NCBI RefSeq assembly: GCF_030297155.1
Contig: NZ_AP028067.1
Coordinates: 1,922,001-1,986,000 of the forward strand
DNA length: 64,000 nucleotides
DNA from: Vibrio sp. FE10
GTDB lineage: Bacteria > Pseudomonadota > Gammaproteobacteria > Enterobacterales > Vibrionaceae
Direction of reading: 5' to 3'
The translations under genes were made by a program, and so were the position numbers. Under the pieces are notes generated by a model that was not told where the DNA came from, made no database searches, and saw nothing but the letters and a program-made list of their open reading frames with translations. How positions within the stretch are numbered: position 1 is the stretch's first letter; the number at the start of each line of letters is the position of its first letter. Positions 36,758-46,573 of this stretch are shown piece after piece.

Positions 36758-37237
36758 TTAGTTCGTTAGTTGAGTAGGAGTATCAATAGGGAAGTTCATG
36801 CGACCTTGCACTAACCATTCAGAATCATGCGGAGAAAGCTCGATAAACCAAGGGCCTTGCATTTCGTGGTCCAGAGTCAAAGTGTAGTTGCCGCTCGCAT
36901 CAGCCGTCAGTAGCTGAGTGAAATCACGGTCAGGTAACGTTCGGTGTGCGAACATTGCGTTAATAGCAGGGAAGTGGTCAAGCTTGCCTTTGTTTAGAGT
37001 AATGATAACCGAGTTACCTTTCTCGTTAACTGAAGCCGATAGGCCAAGCTCTTTAGCAATGTTGACTTTTGAAATGTCGACATTAATGCCTTTTCCCTTT
37101 TTATAGTAATCTTCACTTACAAGGTGAATTGAATGGTTGGTCAGTATCGCAACTCGAACCAACGTTAGCATAGAAACGCCAACGGTTAGAAAGAGTAAAA
37201 ACCACGGCCAAAACTGCTTATACCAAGGCTGAACCAT
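36758..37237 (-). CDS. ccoH: Cbb3 oxidase assembly protein CcoH/FixH
   Basis: This protein of about 159 aa has one N-terminal membrane helix (about 10-33) and a periplasmic domain with Y-Y-K-K-G-K-G-I, the FixH family signature. It is required for stable assembly of the oxidase. I chose ATG 37237 (M-V-Q-P-W-Y-K), which fits the family start; the longer frame adds 16 atypical residues. The usual ccoG gene is missing between ccoP and ccoH. Confidence 0.92.
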   Translation of the reverse strand: MVQPWYKQFWPWFLLFLTVGVSMLTLVRVAILTNHSIHLVSEDYYKKGKGINVDISKVNIAKELGLSASVNEKGNSVIITLNKGKLDHFPAINAMFAHRTLPDRDFTQLLTADASGNYTLTLDHEMQGPWFIELSPHDSEWLVQGRMNFPIDTPTQLTN

Positions 37238-37308
37238 ATTATTATTCTCAATATATACAATGAAATAAAACTTTTTTACAAACACTTAGGGTTTTAACTG
37301 TAAAAGAA

Positions 37309-37334
37309 AGACAGCCCCTTCAGAAGGGGCTGTT
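37309..37334 (-). terminator. Terminator of ccoNOQP
   Basis: The stem ACAGCCCCTTC-AGAAGGGGCTGT is followed on the minus strand by CTTTCTTTT. It separates the structural genes from the assembly genes. Confidence 0.88.
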
Positions 37335-37343
37335 ATTATTATG

Positions 37344-38318
37344 TTACTCTTTATCTGAGTTACTGAGGCTCCACACGTAGGATGAAACCAGCTGTACTTT
37401 GTCTTCGCCTAGAATGTCTTTCCAAGCAGGCATTACGCCAGAACGTCCGTACATAACTGTTTCAGTTACATCTGCGCGAGAATCGCCAAACAACCAATCG
37501 CGGTCAGTCAGGTCAGGAGCGCCAACAGCAGGGTTACCCTTACCATCAGTACCGTGACACGCTGCACACACTACAAAGCGAGCTTTACCAGCTTCTGCTT
37601 CACGTGCGTTTACGCTACGACCAGAAAGGCTAAGAGTGTAGCTAACTACTTCTTTTACGCCTTCTTCGCCAAGAGCGTCTTTCCAACCTGGCATTTGACC
37701 GACACGACCATGCATGATGGTAGTAACGATAGCTTGCGGTTCACCGCCATATAGCCATGCATCGTCAGTCAAGTTAGGGAAGCCCTTTTGACCACGAGCA
37801 TCAGAGCCGTGACACTGAGAACAGTTTTGTAGGAACAAACGTTGACCCACTTTGATTGCTTCAGCATCAGATGCGATATCAGGAACAGAACGTAGACCGT
37901 TCTCATCATGAGCTAGCTTCTTAAATGCTTCGCCAAAGTAAGTGTTCGCGTCATCAAGCTCTTTCGCGTACTCGTCTAGCTGTTTGTTAGCTTGAGCTGC
38001 AGCGATTGCAGAGCGAGACTCTTCTACGCTACGAACTGTTTGGTTTGAACTCGTCCAACCTAGTAGACCTTTAAAGTTGCCAAGGCCTGGGTATAGAGCT
38101 AGATAAACAGCTGCAAACACAATTGTGCTAATGAAAAGGTATGTCCACCACTTAGGTAGTGGGTTATTAAGCTCACGAATACCATCGTATTCGTGGCCCA
38201 TATCATGACCTGGTTCTACACCTGTTTTATCGTTGGAACACCAACGAAGTAAGGCTGCACAACCAATCAGCGTACCGATTGTGATTACTGTTACCCAAAT
38301 ACTCCAGAATGTACTCAT
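37344..38318 (-). CDS. ccoP: Cbb3 oxidase subunit CcoP, diheme cytochrome c
   Basis: This 324-aa protein has two N-terminal membrane helices (about 5-27 and 58-77) and two periplasmic cytochrome c domains with heme motifs C-S-Q-C-H and C-A-A-C-H. It passes electrons to CcoO. Its ATG shares one base with the ccoQ stop (TAATG). A run of near-identical wording in both heme domains (G-Y/W-K-D...L-G-E) shows internal duplication. Confidence 0.96.
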   Translation of the reverse strand: MSTFWSIWVTVITIGTLIGCAALLRWCSNDKTGVEPGHDMGHEYDGIRELNNPLPKWWTYLFISTIVFAAVYLALYPGLGNFKGLLGWTSSNQTVRSVEESRSAIAAAQANKQLDEYAKELDDANTYFGEAFKKLAHDENGLRSVPDIASDAEAIKVGQRLFLQNCSQCHGSDARGQKGFPNLTDDAWLYGGEPQAIVTTIMHGRVGQMPGWKDALGEEGVKEVVSYTLSLSGRSVNAREAEAGKARFVVCAACHGTDGKGNPAVGAPDLTDRDWLFGDSRADVTETVMYGRSGVMPAWKDILGEDKVQLVSSYVWSLSNSDKE

Positions 38319-38491
38319 TACTTCGTCACTCCTTGATTTATATCTTTCGCAGGTGTTTCATCAGCGAACACTAGGTTTGCATCTTCATCGAAACGCGACT
38401 TACGGTTTTTACCGAAAGCCCACCAAACGATGCCGATGAAACAAGCAAAAACAGTAACAGTCCAAACACTTTGAAATGTAATAATGTCCAT
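38318..38491 (-). CDS. ccoQ: Cbb3 oxidase small subunit CcoQ
   Basis: This 57-aa protein opens M-D-I-I-T-F-Q-S-V-W, has one membrane helix (about 8-26, ending V-W-W-A-F) and a charged tail R-K-S-R-F-D-E-D-A, the usual CcoQ pattern. It lies in the standard slot between ccoO and ccoP and stabilises the complex in studied species. Stop and ccoP start overlap by one base. Confidence 0.93.
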   Translation of the reverse strand: MDIITFQSVWTVTVFACFIGIVWWAFGKNRKSRFDEDANLVFADETPAKDINQGVTK

Positions 38492-38500
38492 AATTATTCC

Positions 38501-39121
38501 TTATTTCATTGCGTGGCCAAGCGATTGAAGGTAAGCGATGATTGCATCCATCTCTGTTTTTCCTTCAACATCTTGTTTAGCGTTAGCAATTTGTTCGTCT
38601 GTGTAAGGAACACCAAATTGATTGCGGAAGAGTTCAAGCTTCTGCTTAGTCAATTTGCCATCAAGTACATTCTCAGCAAGCCATGGGAAACCAGGCATGT
38701 TTGATTCAGGAACAAGTTCGCGTGGGTCTAGAAGGTGAACACGGTGCCACTCATCAGAGTAACGATCACCAACACGCGCTAGATCTGGACCAGTACGCTT
38801 AGAACCCCATAGGAATGGATGTTCCCAAACGCTTTCGCCCGCTACAGAGTAGTGACCGTAACGTTCAGTTTCAGAGCGGAAAGGACGAATCATTTGGCTG
38901 TGACATACGTTACAACCTTCACGAATGTAAATATCACGACCTTCCATTTCCAGAGCAGAGTAAACGCGTAGGTTTTCTACAGGTTCAGTCGTCTGCTTTT
39001 GGAAAATAAGCGGAGTGATTTCTACTAAAGCACCAAAGCTGATTGCGATAACGATTAAGATCGCTAGTAGACCAACGTTTTTCTCGACCAACTCATGGCG
39101 ATTATTTGAATTTGAGCTCAT
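38501..39121 (-). CDS. ccoO: Cbb3 oxidase subunit CcoO, monoheme cytochrome c
   Basis: This 206-aa protein has one N-terminal membrane anchor (about 15-36) and a periplasmic domain with heme motif [12 protein letters not shown] and the downstream M-P-G-F-P-W-L region providing the Met ligand. It transfers electrons from CcoP to CcoN. It lies 11 bp after ccoN. Confidence 0.97.
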   Translation of the reverse strand: MSSNSNNRHELVEKNVGLLAILIVIAISFGALVEITPLIFQKQTTEPVENLRVYSALEMEGRDIYIREGCNVCHSQMIRPFRSETERYGHYSVAGESVWEHPFLWGSKRTGPDLARVGDRYSDEWHRVHLLDPRELVPESNMPGFPWLAENVLDGKLTKQKLELFRNQFGVPYTDEQIANAKQDVEGKTEMDAIIAYLQSLGHAMK

Positions 39122-39132
39122 TCTAAATCTCC

Positions 39133-40560
39133 TTAAGCCGGTTGAGGGATAGCTTTAAGGCTATCTTTAGGTGCAGAAACAGTTTTGTACGTGTTGTATG
39201 CCAGTAAGAACATACCAGATAGGAAGATAAGACCACCTAAGAAACGTACAAAGTAGAACGGGTAAGAAGCTTCTACAGATTCTACAAAGCTGTAAGTCAA
39301 TGTACCGTCAGAGTTAACTGCACGCCACATCAGACCTTGCATCACACCAGAGATCCACATTGCAACAATGTAGAAAACGGTACCAATCGTTGCTAACCAG
39401 AAGTGAACATTGATTAGAGATACAGAGTACATACGCTCTTGACCAAATAGTTTAGGAACTAAGTGGTAAACCGAACCAATTGAAACCATTGCAACCCAAC
39501 CTAACGCACCAGAGTGAACGTGACCGATAGTCCAGTCCGTGTAGTGAGATAGTGCATTAACCGTTTTGATTGCCATCATCGGGCCTTCGAAAGTCGACAT
39601 GCCGTAGAATGATAGAGAAACGATTAGGAAACGTAGGATTGGGTCGTAGCGAAGCTTATGCCACGCGCCAGATAGAGTCATAATACCGTTGATCATGCCA
39701 CCCCAAGAAGGAGCAAACAGAACCAAAGACATAACCATACCTAGAGACTGAGTCCAGTCTGGAAGTGCAGTGTAGTGTAGGTGGTGAGGACCAGCCCAGA
39801 TATACAGAGACACAAGAGCCCAGAAGTGAACAATCGACAAACGGTAAGAGTAAACAGGGCGACCAGCTTGTTTAGGGACGAAGTAATACATCATACCTAG
39901 GAAACCAGCTGTCAATAGGAAGCCTACCGCATTGTGTCCGTACCACCATTGCACCATTGCATCGATAGCACCGGAGTAAATCGAATACGATTTAAACGCA
40001 GATACTGGAACAGCTAGACTGTTCACTATATGCAACACGGCAACCGTGATGATGAAGGCTCCGAAGAACCAGTTAGCTACATAAATGTGCGATGTCTTAC
40101 GCTTAATCATAGTTCCGAAGAACACGACCGCATAAGCTACCCACACAAGAGTAATAGCAATATCGATTGGCCATTCAAGTTCTGCGTATTCTTTACCAGA
40201 GGTTAAACCTAACGGTAAAGTAATTGCAGCGGACAGGATAATCGCTTGCCAACCCCAAAAGGTAAAGGCTACGAGAGGGCCACCAAAGAGACGCGTCTGA
40301 CAGGTACGTTGAACAACATAATATGATGTTGCAAACAGCGCACTTGTACCGAACGCAAAAATAACCGCATTAGTATGCAGGGGACGTAAACGACTGTACG
40401 TCAACCACGGCGTATCAAAGTTTAGCTGTGGCCAAACTAATTGAGCGGCAATCAAAACACCAACGCCCATACCGACAATACCCCACAAAATTGTAACGAG
40501 GGTAAATTGACGGACGACCGTATAGTTGTAGTTTTGTTCAAGCTGCTTTTCTTGGCTCAT
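39133..40560 (-). CDS. ccoN: Cbb3-type cytochrome c oxidase catalytic subunit CcoN
   Basis: This heme-copper oxidase subunit of about 475 aa has about twelve helices. Metal-ligand histidines are visible in R-P-L-H-T-N (low-spin heme), W-W-Y-G-H-N-A (Cu-B), G-P-H-H-L-H-Y (Cu-B pair) and I-G-H-V-H-S-G (high- and low-spin hemes). The enzyme reduces O2 with high affinity and pumps protons, suiting low-oxygen life. ATG 40560 is preferred to 40566 because GGAAG is then 7 nt upstream. Confidence 0.97.
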   Translation of the reverse strand: MSQEKQLEQNYNYTVVRQFTLVTILWGIVGMGVGVLIAAQLVWPQLNFDTPWLTYSRLRPLHTNAVIFAFGTSALFATSYYVVQRTCQTRLFGGPLVAFTFWGWQAIILSAAITLPLGLTSGKEYAELEWPIDIAITLVWVAYAVVFFGTMIKRKTSHIYVANWFFGAFIITVAVLHIVNSLAVPVSAFKSYSIYSGAIDAMVQWWYGHNAVGFLLTAGFLGMMYYFVPKQAGRPVYSYRLSIVHFWALVSLYIWAGPHHLHYTALPDWTQSLGMVMSLVLFAPSWGGMINGIMTLSGAWHKLRYDPILRFLIVSLSFYGMSTFEGPMMAIKTVNALSHYTDWTIGHVHSGALGWVAMVSIGSVYHLVPKLFGQERMYSVSLINVHFWLATIGTVFYIVAMWISGVMQGLMWRAVNSDGTLTYSFVESVEASYPFYFVRFLGGLIFLSGMFLLAYNTYKTVSAPKDSLKAIPQPA

Positions 40561-40818
40561 TTGCATGCTTCCAATTTCTTATTTACTACACTTTACTTCC
40601 AACACGACTCACGTCGTAATGCCACCCAAATTAGAAAAGGAAATTCAGCCTATTCAGGACTTTATTTCCACTTGCTGATTTTAAAAAAAAGTGGCATTTT
40701 CAACGCGACACTATACTTGAATTAACAAATCAATGACAGAGTAGTAACCTTACGCTTGGTCTGGAATTGGATTTTTATTTAAAAACTTTGAACTTTGTAA
40801 CAAGGAGTAAAGATTATA

Positions 40819-41184
40819 ATGGCGGCACAAAAGCTAACAAAAGGCAGGCTTGCTCAAATTATCGGCATATTGGTTATTTTAATAGCGGCATTTACTTGGA
40901 GAACAGTGACATACGACCAAGACGAGACGATAAACTGTATAGTTTCAAAACCTTGTCAAATTACTATTGATAAACATAATGTTTTAATTTCGGACGATAA
41001 CCTAGGCTATTTAATCGAAACATCTAAAACTGGTAAATTTATCATTAGCTATGATGGAGAGGGAATTCTTGATGAAAACGAAGCATCAAATTGGGCTTTG
41101 AAAACGACTGATAAAGCTTCATCAATAACCATCACATTCCCACAACAAAGTGGCACATATTTGGTCAACATTTCAAAAGAATAA
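40819..41184 (+). CDS. Hypothetical single-helix membrane protein
   Basis: This 121-aa protein has one N-terminal membrane helix (about 12-27) followed by a beta-rich outward domain with two cysteines (C-I-V-S-K-P-C) that may form a disulfide. No known family is recognised. It is conserved in position, as far as I recall, between ccoN and the FIST/kinase pair in other vibrios. AAGGAG is 11 nt before the ATG. It is divergent from the cco operon. Confidence 0.72.
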   Translation: MAAQKLTKGRLAQIIGILVILIAAFTWRTVTYDQDETINCIVSKPCQITIDKHNVLISDDNLGYLIETSKTGKFIISYDGEGILDENEASNWALKTTDKASSITITFPQQSGTYLVNISKE

Positions 41185-41299
41185 CAGAGCATAGAAATCA
41201 CTTACACCGTAGTTTATTGATAGAAAGATGTACTAAATCAGTAAAACTTAATGCATAAAGGTGTTATAAATAGATTATTAATAAAGTATTCAGAAATCT

Positions 41300-42484
41300 A
41301 TGAAATTTCGATCAAAAGTCTCTTATTCCTTAGATGATAAAATTGCGGTAGATGAGTTACTCTCGGGAGTTGAGACCCCAGAGCAGATAGCTTGTCTCAT
41401 TTGCTACTGTACAGAAGAGTATTCAACACTCGCTGTACAGCGATATTTGGTAGACGCTCTTCCGAATACTCCTATCCACGGATGCACCACTTGCCACGGC
41501 ATCATGACAGAAACTGGATTTCATTCAGGGCCAGTCATTGGTGTTCTTATCATCTATGATTCTGGGATCAATGCCTATGGAACTGGCATTGAGCACTTTT
41601 CGGATTCTATAGAAGCCAGCACCTTTAGAGCTATCGACAAAGCACTGATAAATGCTAATAGAGAAGGTGAAATACCTGACTTAATCTTACTTCATTCCAC
41701 TCCTGGTAATGAAGAAAAGGTGATGGCGGCTATCGACACAAAATTTGGTACAGAAGTGCCCATTGTTGGGGGCAGTGCAGCTGACAATCAGGTGTCCGGA
41801 AATTGGAGCATATTCAACGAAGAATCGCTCTCTATTAACGGCGTCTCGTTGACCGTCGTATTTGCATCGCAATCTATATATTCATCACTAAGCTCAGGGC
41901 ATACGCCAACTCAATTTTCAGGTACCGTCACCAAGGTAAGAAATCGAATACTATTAGAGATCGACAATAGGCCTGCAACCACCGTTTATAATGAGTGGAC
42001 TAATTTTCATTTAGGTGGCAGTGATGATGGATATATTTTTGAGAAATCTACCGTTTATCCATTAGGCCGAAAAGTCGGCTCTTCTTACGATTACCCATAT
42101 TTCAAGTTATCGCATTCGATCAGAGAAACTGAGTGTAATGGTATCGAGTTGTTCACTGATATAAATGAAGGCGACACCATTTATTTGATGCAGGGCTCTA
42201 AGCAACAACTTATCAGCCGTGCCGCCAACATCATTCATTCTTCTTATTATAACGACATGGATCTTGAAGAAAAATTAGGGGCGATCAACATCTTTTGCGC
42301 AGGACCAATGCTACACCTGAAACAAGATATGGATGAGGTCTGCGACCAGATAAATCAGGCACTTAACGGCCTGCCATACATCTGTCCATTTACTTTTGGC
42401 GAGCAAGGAAGGCTCTCTGGTGGGGAAAACGCGCACGGAAACTTGATGGTATCCTCAGCAACGTTTTATAGGTTAAAAAAGTAA
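41300..42484 (+). CDS. FIST-domain sensor protein, NosP-like
   Basis: This 394-aa soluble protein has a FIST_N domain (about 30-210) and FIST_C domain (about 220-370); motifs seen are G-C-T-T-C-H-G, I-V-G-G-S-A-A-D-N and the C-terminal F-T-F-G-E-Q-G-R-L. Some FIST proteins (NosP) bind heme and report nitric oxide to a partner kinase; the one-base overlap with the hybrid kinase downstream supports that reading. I cannot confirm heme binding from sequence. Alternative: a small-ligand (amino-acid-type) FIST sensor. Confidence 0.85.
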   Translation: MKFRSKVSYSLDDKIAVDELLSGVETPEQIACLICYCTEEYSTLAVQRYLVDALPNTPIHGCTTCHGIMTETGFHSGPVIGVLIIYDSGINAYGTGIEHFSDSIEASTFRAIDKALINANREGEIPDLILLHSTPGNEEKVMAAIDTKFGTEVPIVGGSAADNQVSGNWSIFNEESLSINGVSLTVVFASQSIYSSLSSGHTPTQFSGTVTKVRNRILLEIDNRPATTVYNEWTNFHLGGSDDGYIFEKSTVYPLGRKVGSSYDYPYFKLSHSIRETECNGIELFTDINEGDTIYLMQGSKQQLISRAANIIHSSYYNDMDLEEKLGAINIFCAGPMLHLKQDMDEVCDQINQALNGLPYICPFTFGEQGRLSGGENAHGNLMVSSATFYRLKK

Positions 42485-44211
42485 TGAGTTCCGAAGGTCA
42501 AGAAGCGCTGCAAGAAGCTCGTATTGAACTACAAAAACTAAAACTCCGGGAACGAAAACTCGCTGAAGAGAATAGGGTGATCTTATCGACTATCTCTGCG
42601 ATCAGTAAAGCGGGTAACATTTCCGAGATATTCTCTAGCTTGGAGTTTGTCCTCAAGAAATACATTAAATTCGACGACTTTATTGTGGTATCAAGAGTAG
42701 GGAACCACGGTGCTTTCAAAACCCTGCTAACCAATAACAAAGTCTTTGAACAGATGAAATGGAACGATTGCGGTAAGCTTTCGCGAGTCATCAATGGAGA
42801 ATGCGCCATCCTTTTTGAACCCAAATCGCTGGGTGAATTCAACTCTTTGCATCCCATTGTTCTCGACCAAATTAACTCCGTTCTGATCACCGGTATTGAT
42901 AGCGGCCTAACTCAATCCGTCATTATCTTTATCCACTCCAACACCAAACACTTCAGCATTGAAACCAAAGCGACATTGAACCGTTTCCGTCCTCTGATTG
43001 AACGAGCGGTCTTCGATATTGAGAACAAAGAGAAGCTTGAAGCAACGGTAAGAGAACGAACCGCAGAGCTCGTTAACGCAAGAAAGGAAGCAGAAGAAGC
43101 CAACAAAGCGAAATCTGAATTCCTAGCGATGATGAGTCATGAACTCAGGACACCGTTGAACGCTATTATTGGACTCATTGACACACTCAAATCCACCGCG
43201 CTAACTCAAGACCAGCAATCTATACTGCTTAATATGAGCACATCGTCTGAGCTTTTGTTGGCCATTATCAGTGATGTGTTGGATTTCTCTAAGATTGAAT
43301 CTGGGTGTTTCTCGTTAGCACCTCAGTGGAACAACGTAAGAGACACTGTAACTTTTGTTTTATCCGAACAAAGAAAGGCCGCAGACAGCAAAGGTTTAGC
43401 CTTGACGGTGACAACTGATATCCCTGAAGACGAGCTTCATTATATCGACCAGAGTCGTTTGGCGCAGATCCTTTTTAATTTGATTGGCAATGCAATCAAG
43501 TTTACCGAGCGCGGACAAGTACATGTTTCGATCAAGTATCAACAAAGCTCGTTCTATATCACGGTAGAAGATTCAGGGATTGGAATCAGCGCGCAGCAGC
43601 TTTCGTCATTATTCAGTCCATTTGTTCAAGCCGATAGCACGATTACTAGAAGGTTCGGTGGCACAGGCTTAGGATTGGCGATCACCAAACGCCTTGTTGA
43701 GTTGATGCGAGGTCGAATCTTTGTAAACAGCGAACTAGGACAAGGCTCCAAATTCGAAGTGCAATTGCCAGTTTCGACGAGAGTCGTCTGTGACAAAACA
43801 AACAGACAAAATGATCTGCAGATTCAAGAACAACCAAGAAGTCGATACTCAGTATTGGTTGTAGAAGACAATCCAACCAATCAAATGGTCATAAAGTTAA
43901 TCTTAACGCGACAAGGCCACGAGGTTTTCATTGCTAGCAATGGTGAGGAAGCCATTGGCTTCATCGAAAGAGACAGTGACTCAATAGACATAATCTTAAT
44001 GGATGTGTCGATGCCGGTAATGGATGGATTAACGACAACCAAATACATGAGAGAAGCAAACATCCAAACACCAATTGTCGCGCTAACAGCACACACATCA
44101 GTAGAAGACCGATTTTCTTGTTTAGATATCGGCATGAATGATTTCGTGACTAAACCAGTTAGAACCAAAGAAATTACAGAAGCAATTGATAGGCTCATGC
44201 TTGAAGTCTAA
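42484..44211 (+). CDS. Cytoplasmic hybrid histidine kinase, partner of the FIST protein
   Basis: This 575-aa kinase has no membrane helix. It starts with a coiled coil (1-35) and a GAF-like region (about 35-180), then a dimerisation/phosphoacceptor helix with H219 in M-M-S-H-E-L-R-T-P, and an ATPase domain (N-L-I-G-N-A, D-S-G-I-G-I, G-G-T-G-L-G-L-A-I). The C-terminal receiver has D507 in I-L-M-D-V-S-M-P-V-M-D-G and the K of T-K-P. It lacks its own Hpt, so it must pass phosphate to a separate Hpt protein. V. cholerae VpsS, next to a FIST gene, feeds the LuxU phosphorelay (recalled), and this may be its counterpart. Confidence 0.92.
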   Translation: MSSEGQEALQEARIELQKLKLRERKLAEENRVILSTISAISKAGNISEIFSSLEFVLKKYIKFDDFIVVSRVGNHGAFKTLLTNNKVFEQMKWNDCGKLSRVINGECAILFEPKSLGEFNSLHPIVLDQINSVLITGIDSGLTQSVIIFIHSNTKHFSIETKATLNRFRPLIERAVFDIENKEKLEATVRERTAELVNARKEAEEANKAKSEFLAMMSHELRTPLNAIIGLIDTLKSTALTQDQQSILLNMSTSSELLLAIISDVLDFSKIESGCFSLAPQWNNVRDTVTFVLSEQRKAADSKGLALTVTTDIPEDELHYIDQSRLAQILFNLIGNAIKFTERGQVHVSIKYQQSSFYITVEDSGIGISAQQLSSLFSPFVQADSTITRRFGGTGLGLAITKRLVELMRGRIFVNSELGQGSKFEVQLPVSTRVVCDKTNRQNDLQIQEQPRSRYSVLVVEDNPTNQMVIKLILTRQGHEVFIASNGEEAIGFIERDSDSIDIILMDVSMPVMDGLTTTKYMREANIQTPIVALTAHTSVEDRFSCLDIGMNDFVTKPVRTKEITEAIDRLMLEV

Positions 44212-44252
44212 TAAACATATTCTGAATCGAAGATTAGGATATATGTTTATTA
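44209..44252 (+). terminator. Hairpin after the hybrid kinase
   Basis: TAATAAACATAT pairs with ATATGTTTATTA around a 20-nt loop. It is AT-rich with no strong T-run, so it is only a possible terminator. Confidence 0.45.
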
Positions 44253-44411
44253 GGTATTTTATGGTAAATAGCCTTACTGTTAAATAGAACACCGATGTAG
44301 CGCCATAATGAGAGGCAGGGCATCAAATAAAGATACCTGCCTTATAAACACCAAATACAATTTAACATAATATACATAATACGCAGTTGGCTTGTAAGCC
44401 CCAGATAGTAA

Positions 44412-45902
44412 TGTCACTTTTGAGCTAGATTAAAATGTCACCTTAGTACTGGTTGCTGACTACATTTCATGTACCAACTTCGGTTACTAAGGACTACTGA
44501 GATGTTGATTGCCATGAGTGAAAAAGAAATTAGTCGATTCAAGGTTATTCAAGACGTCTGTGAACATCGTTTGCGTCGTACTGATGCGGCAGAGATACTT
44601 TCGTTAAGTGAGCGTCAAGTTCAAAGGTTAATGAACAAACTACGTGAACATGGTGCGGCTAGTTTAACCCATGCTTCTAGAGGTAAACCCAGTAATCGAC
44701 GTTATTCTGACGAGTATCGCAAAGAGATTCTTTCGACTATCCATAAATACTATTCTGATTTCTCGCCCACATTTGCACGTGAAAAGATCATAGAAAATCA
44801 TAATTTAGCTATCTCGTTAGAAACACTTCGCCAATGGATGATTGCCGACAACCTTTGGATCCCGCACTCACAACGAAAACCTAGAGTCTATCAACCTCGT
44901 TACCGTCGAGACTGTCTTGGAGAATTGATTCAGATAGATGGCTCACATCATGACTGGTTTGAGGGCCGCAGCGACAAATGCTGCCTACTGGTGTTCATTG
45001 ATGATGCGACTGGCCGCTTGATGAACCTAAGATTCAGTGAGACAGAATCCGCGTTTGATTACATGCTGACCACGCGTGAATACCTTAATGAGCACGGTAA
45101 ACCCATCGCATTTTACAGTGACAAGCACTCGATTTTTCGAGTGAATCAGGAGAAACACAAACAAGTTGGCCAAACTCAATACGGGCGCGTGTTGAAAGAA
45201 CTGGCCATAGAACTCATCTGTGCCAACAGCTCCCAAGCCAAAGGACGCGTGGAGCGAGCCAACCTCACGCTGCAAGACCGGCTGGTTAAAGAGATGCGCT
45301 TACAAGGTATCGACACCATCGAACAAGCCAACGCCTGGCTTCCCTACTTCATCGCCGATTTTAACCATCGCTTTGCTAAGCCCGCTCAATACCCAAAAGA
45401 CATGCATCGTCCGGTTCGAGAGTCCAAGCAAGAACTCGACGATATTTTCAGTTGGCAAGAAACCCGCAAGCTCTCAAAGTCGCTGACATTTCAATACGAT
45501 AAAGTGATTTATCTCATTGAACCTACTAAAGAAAACAGCCGACTAGCGCACGAACATGTCAAGATACTCGACTACCCAAACGGTGAAATCGCCATCCAAT
45601 ACGGGCATCGAAAACTCGAATTCAAAACCTTCGACAAACTCGAGCAAGTTCAACAAACCCAAATCGTCGACAACAAACGCCTCGGCCAAGTTTTAAAGTT
45701 TGCTCAGCAACAACAAGAAGAATTCGAACAACAACAGCAACGAACTCGCAGTAAGAAAGCCCCCAAACGCCGCGCACAGCAAAAAGCCCTTCAAACAATC
45801 AACCCAGTCCTCACCGAACCATTCAAAGCCTCCAGTCGAAAGACCTAACAACGGGACATTTCTATTTGGGGCAAATGAGGACATTTTAAAATGGGATTGA
45901 CA
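44412..45902 (+). mobile_element. Insertion sequence, ISNCY (IS1202-like) type, apparently complete
   Basis: An element of about 1.49 kb encodes one transposase. The left end starts TGTCAC and reads ATTAAAATGTCACCTTAG; the right end in reverse complement starts TGTCA and reads CATTTTAAAATGTCCTC, giving imperfect terminal inverted repeats. No target duplication is seen, because the right flank is the left end of a second related element. The boundaries are inferred from the repeats only. Confidence 0.75.
44502..45848 (+). CDS. ISNCY-family DDE transposase
   Basis: This 448-aa transposase has an N-terminal helix-turn-helix region (D-A-A-E-I-L-S-L-S-E-R-Q-V-Q-R-L), a second HTH-like part, and an rve-type DDE core: D in Q-I-D-G-S-H-H-D-W, D in F-Y-S-D-K-H-S-I-F, E in K-G-R-V-E-R-A-N. 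The C-terminus is Gln- and Lys/Arg-rich (Q-Q-Q-E-E-F-E-Q-Q-Q). The frame is uninterrupted, so it may be active. ATG 44502 has AAGGA upstream and matches the start of the degraded sister copy. Confidence 0.9.
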   Translation: MLIAMSEKEISRFKVIQDVCEHRLRRTDAAEILSLSERQVQRLMNKLREHGAASLTHASRGKPSNRRYSDEYRKEILSTIHKYYSDFSPTFAREKIIENHNLAISLETLRQWMIADNLWIPHSQRKPRVYQPRYRRDCLGELIQIDGSHHDWFEGRSDKCCLLVFIDDATGRLMNLRFSETESAFDYMLTTREYLNEHGKPIAFYSDKHSIFRVNQEKHKQVGQTQYGRVLKELAIELICANSSQAKGRVERANLTLQDRLVKEMRLQGIDTIEQANAWLPYFIADFNHRFAKPAQYPKDMHRPVRESKQELDDIFSWQETRKLSKSLTFQYDKVIYLIEPTKENSRLAHEHVKILDYPNGEIAIQYGHRKLEFKTFDKLEQVQQTQIVDNKRLGQVLKFAQQQQEEFEQQQQRTRSKKAPKRRAQQKALQTINPVLTEPFKASSRKT

Positions 45903-45929
45903 CGGTTTGAGCCATTTTAAAATGTCCTC
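45877..45929. repeat. Perfect 18-bp inverted repeat at the junction of two IS ends
   Basis: GAGGACATTTTAAAATGG (45877-45894) and CCATTTTAAAATGTCCTC (45912-45929) face each other across 17 bp. They are the outer ends of the right side of the first IS and the left side of the second. Confidence 0.85.
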
Positions 45930-46511
45930 CTAAGCTTACCTATATTGGTCTGCTTAGGAGCTATCCGGATGCTTATTACTATGAGTGAAAAAGATATTCA
46001 TCGATTCAAGGTGCTTACTGACGTACGTGAAAAACGACTACGCCAAGTTGACGCTGCTATCATTTTGAATCTGTCTGCCCGTCATATCCGACGTTTGGTA
46101 AACAAACTTGTCTCTCTTGGCGCTCAAAGTCTTACACACGCATCGCGTTGACGCCCAAGTAATCAACGTTACTCAGAACATTTCAGAATTGAAATACTGA
46201 AACTTATCCGTGAGCATTACTCTGACTTCTCACCAACGTTCGCTCTGGAAAAACTGACTGAACGACACAATCTATCCGTCTCTGAAGAAACACTCCGTCA
46301 ATGGATGATCGCCGACGGACTGTGGCTTCCACATTCACAACGCAAACCTCGAGTCTATCAGCCTCGTTACCGTCGTGATTGCTTGGGTGAACTTATCCAA
46401 ATTGACGGCTCCCATCATGACTGGTTTGAAGGCCGCAGCGACAAATGCTGCCTATTAATGTTAATTGATGATGCGACTGGCCGTTTGATGAACCTAAGAT
46501 TCAGCACGTGA
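45898..46511 (+). mobile_element. Truncated ISNCY-type element (left part only)
   Basis: The left end TGACACGGTTTGAGCC aligns with the left end of the neighbouring IS (TGTCACTTTTGAGC). Similarity to the intact transposase stops after L-M-N-L-R-F-S at about 46502, where unrelated sequence begins. Confidence 0.75.
45969..46511 (+). pseudogene. ISNCY transposase, nonsense mutation and 3' truncation
   Basis: Homologous to the first 170-180 residues of the adjacent transposase: M-L-I-T-M-S-E-K-D-I-H-R-F-K. An in-frame TGA at 46149-46151 replaces the Gly of S-R-G-K-P-S-N (reads S-R-stop-R-P-S-N), after which the same frame continues through the first catalytic Asp (Q-I-D-G-S-H-H-D-W). It breaks off before the second Asp and Glu. 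It cannot make an active enzyme. Confidence 0.88.
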
Positions 46512-46573
46512 AATCTTTGCGTATTCAACACCTTATATCTTACGGATTGTGCGTACCACGCCGGATTAAGTCC

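Noticed and set aside
40714..40734. TTGAATTAACAAATCAA upstream of ccoN as an FNR box
   Set aside because: Half-sites are separated by nine bases instead of six, so it does not fit the FNR consensus, although FNR control of ccoN would be expected.
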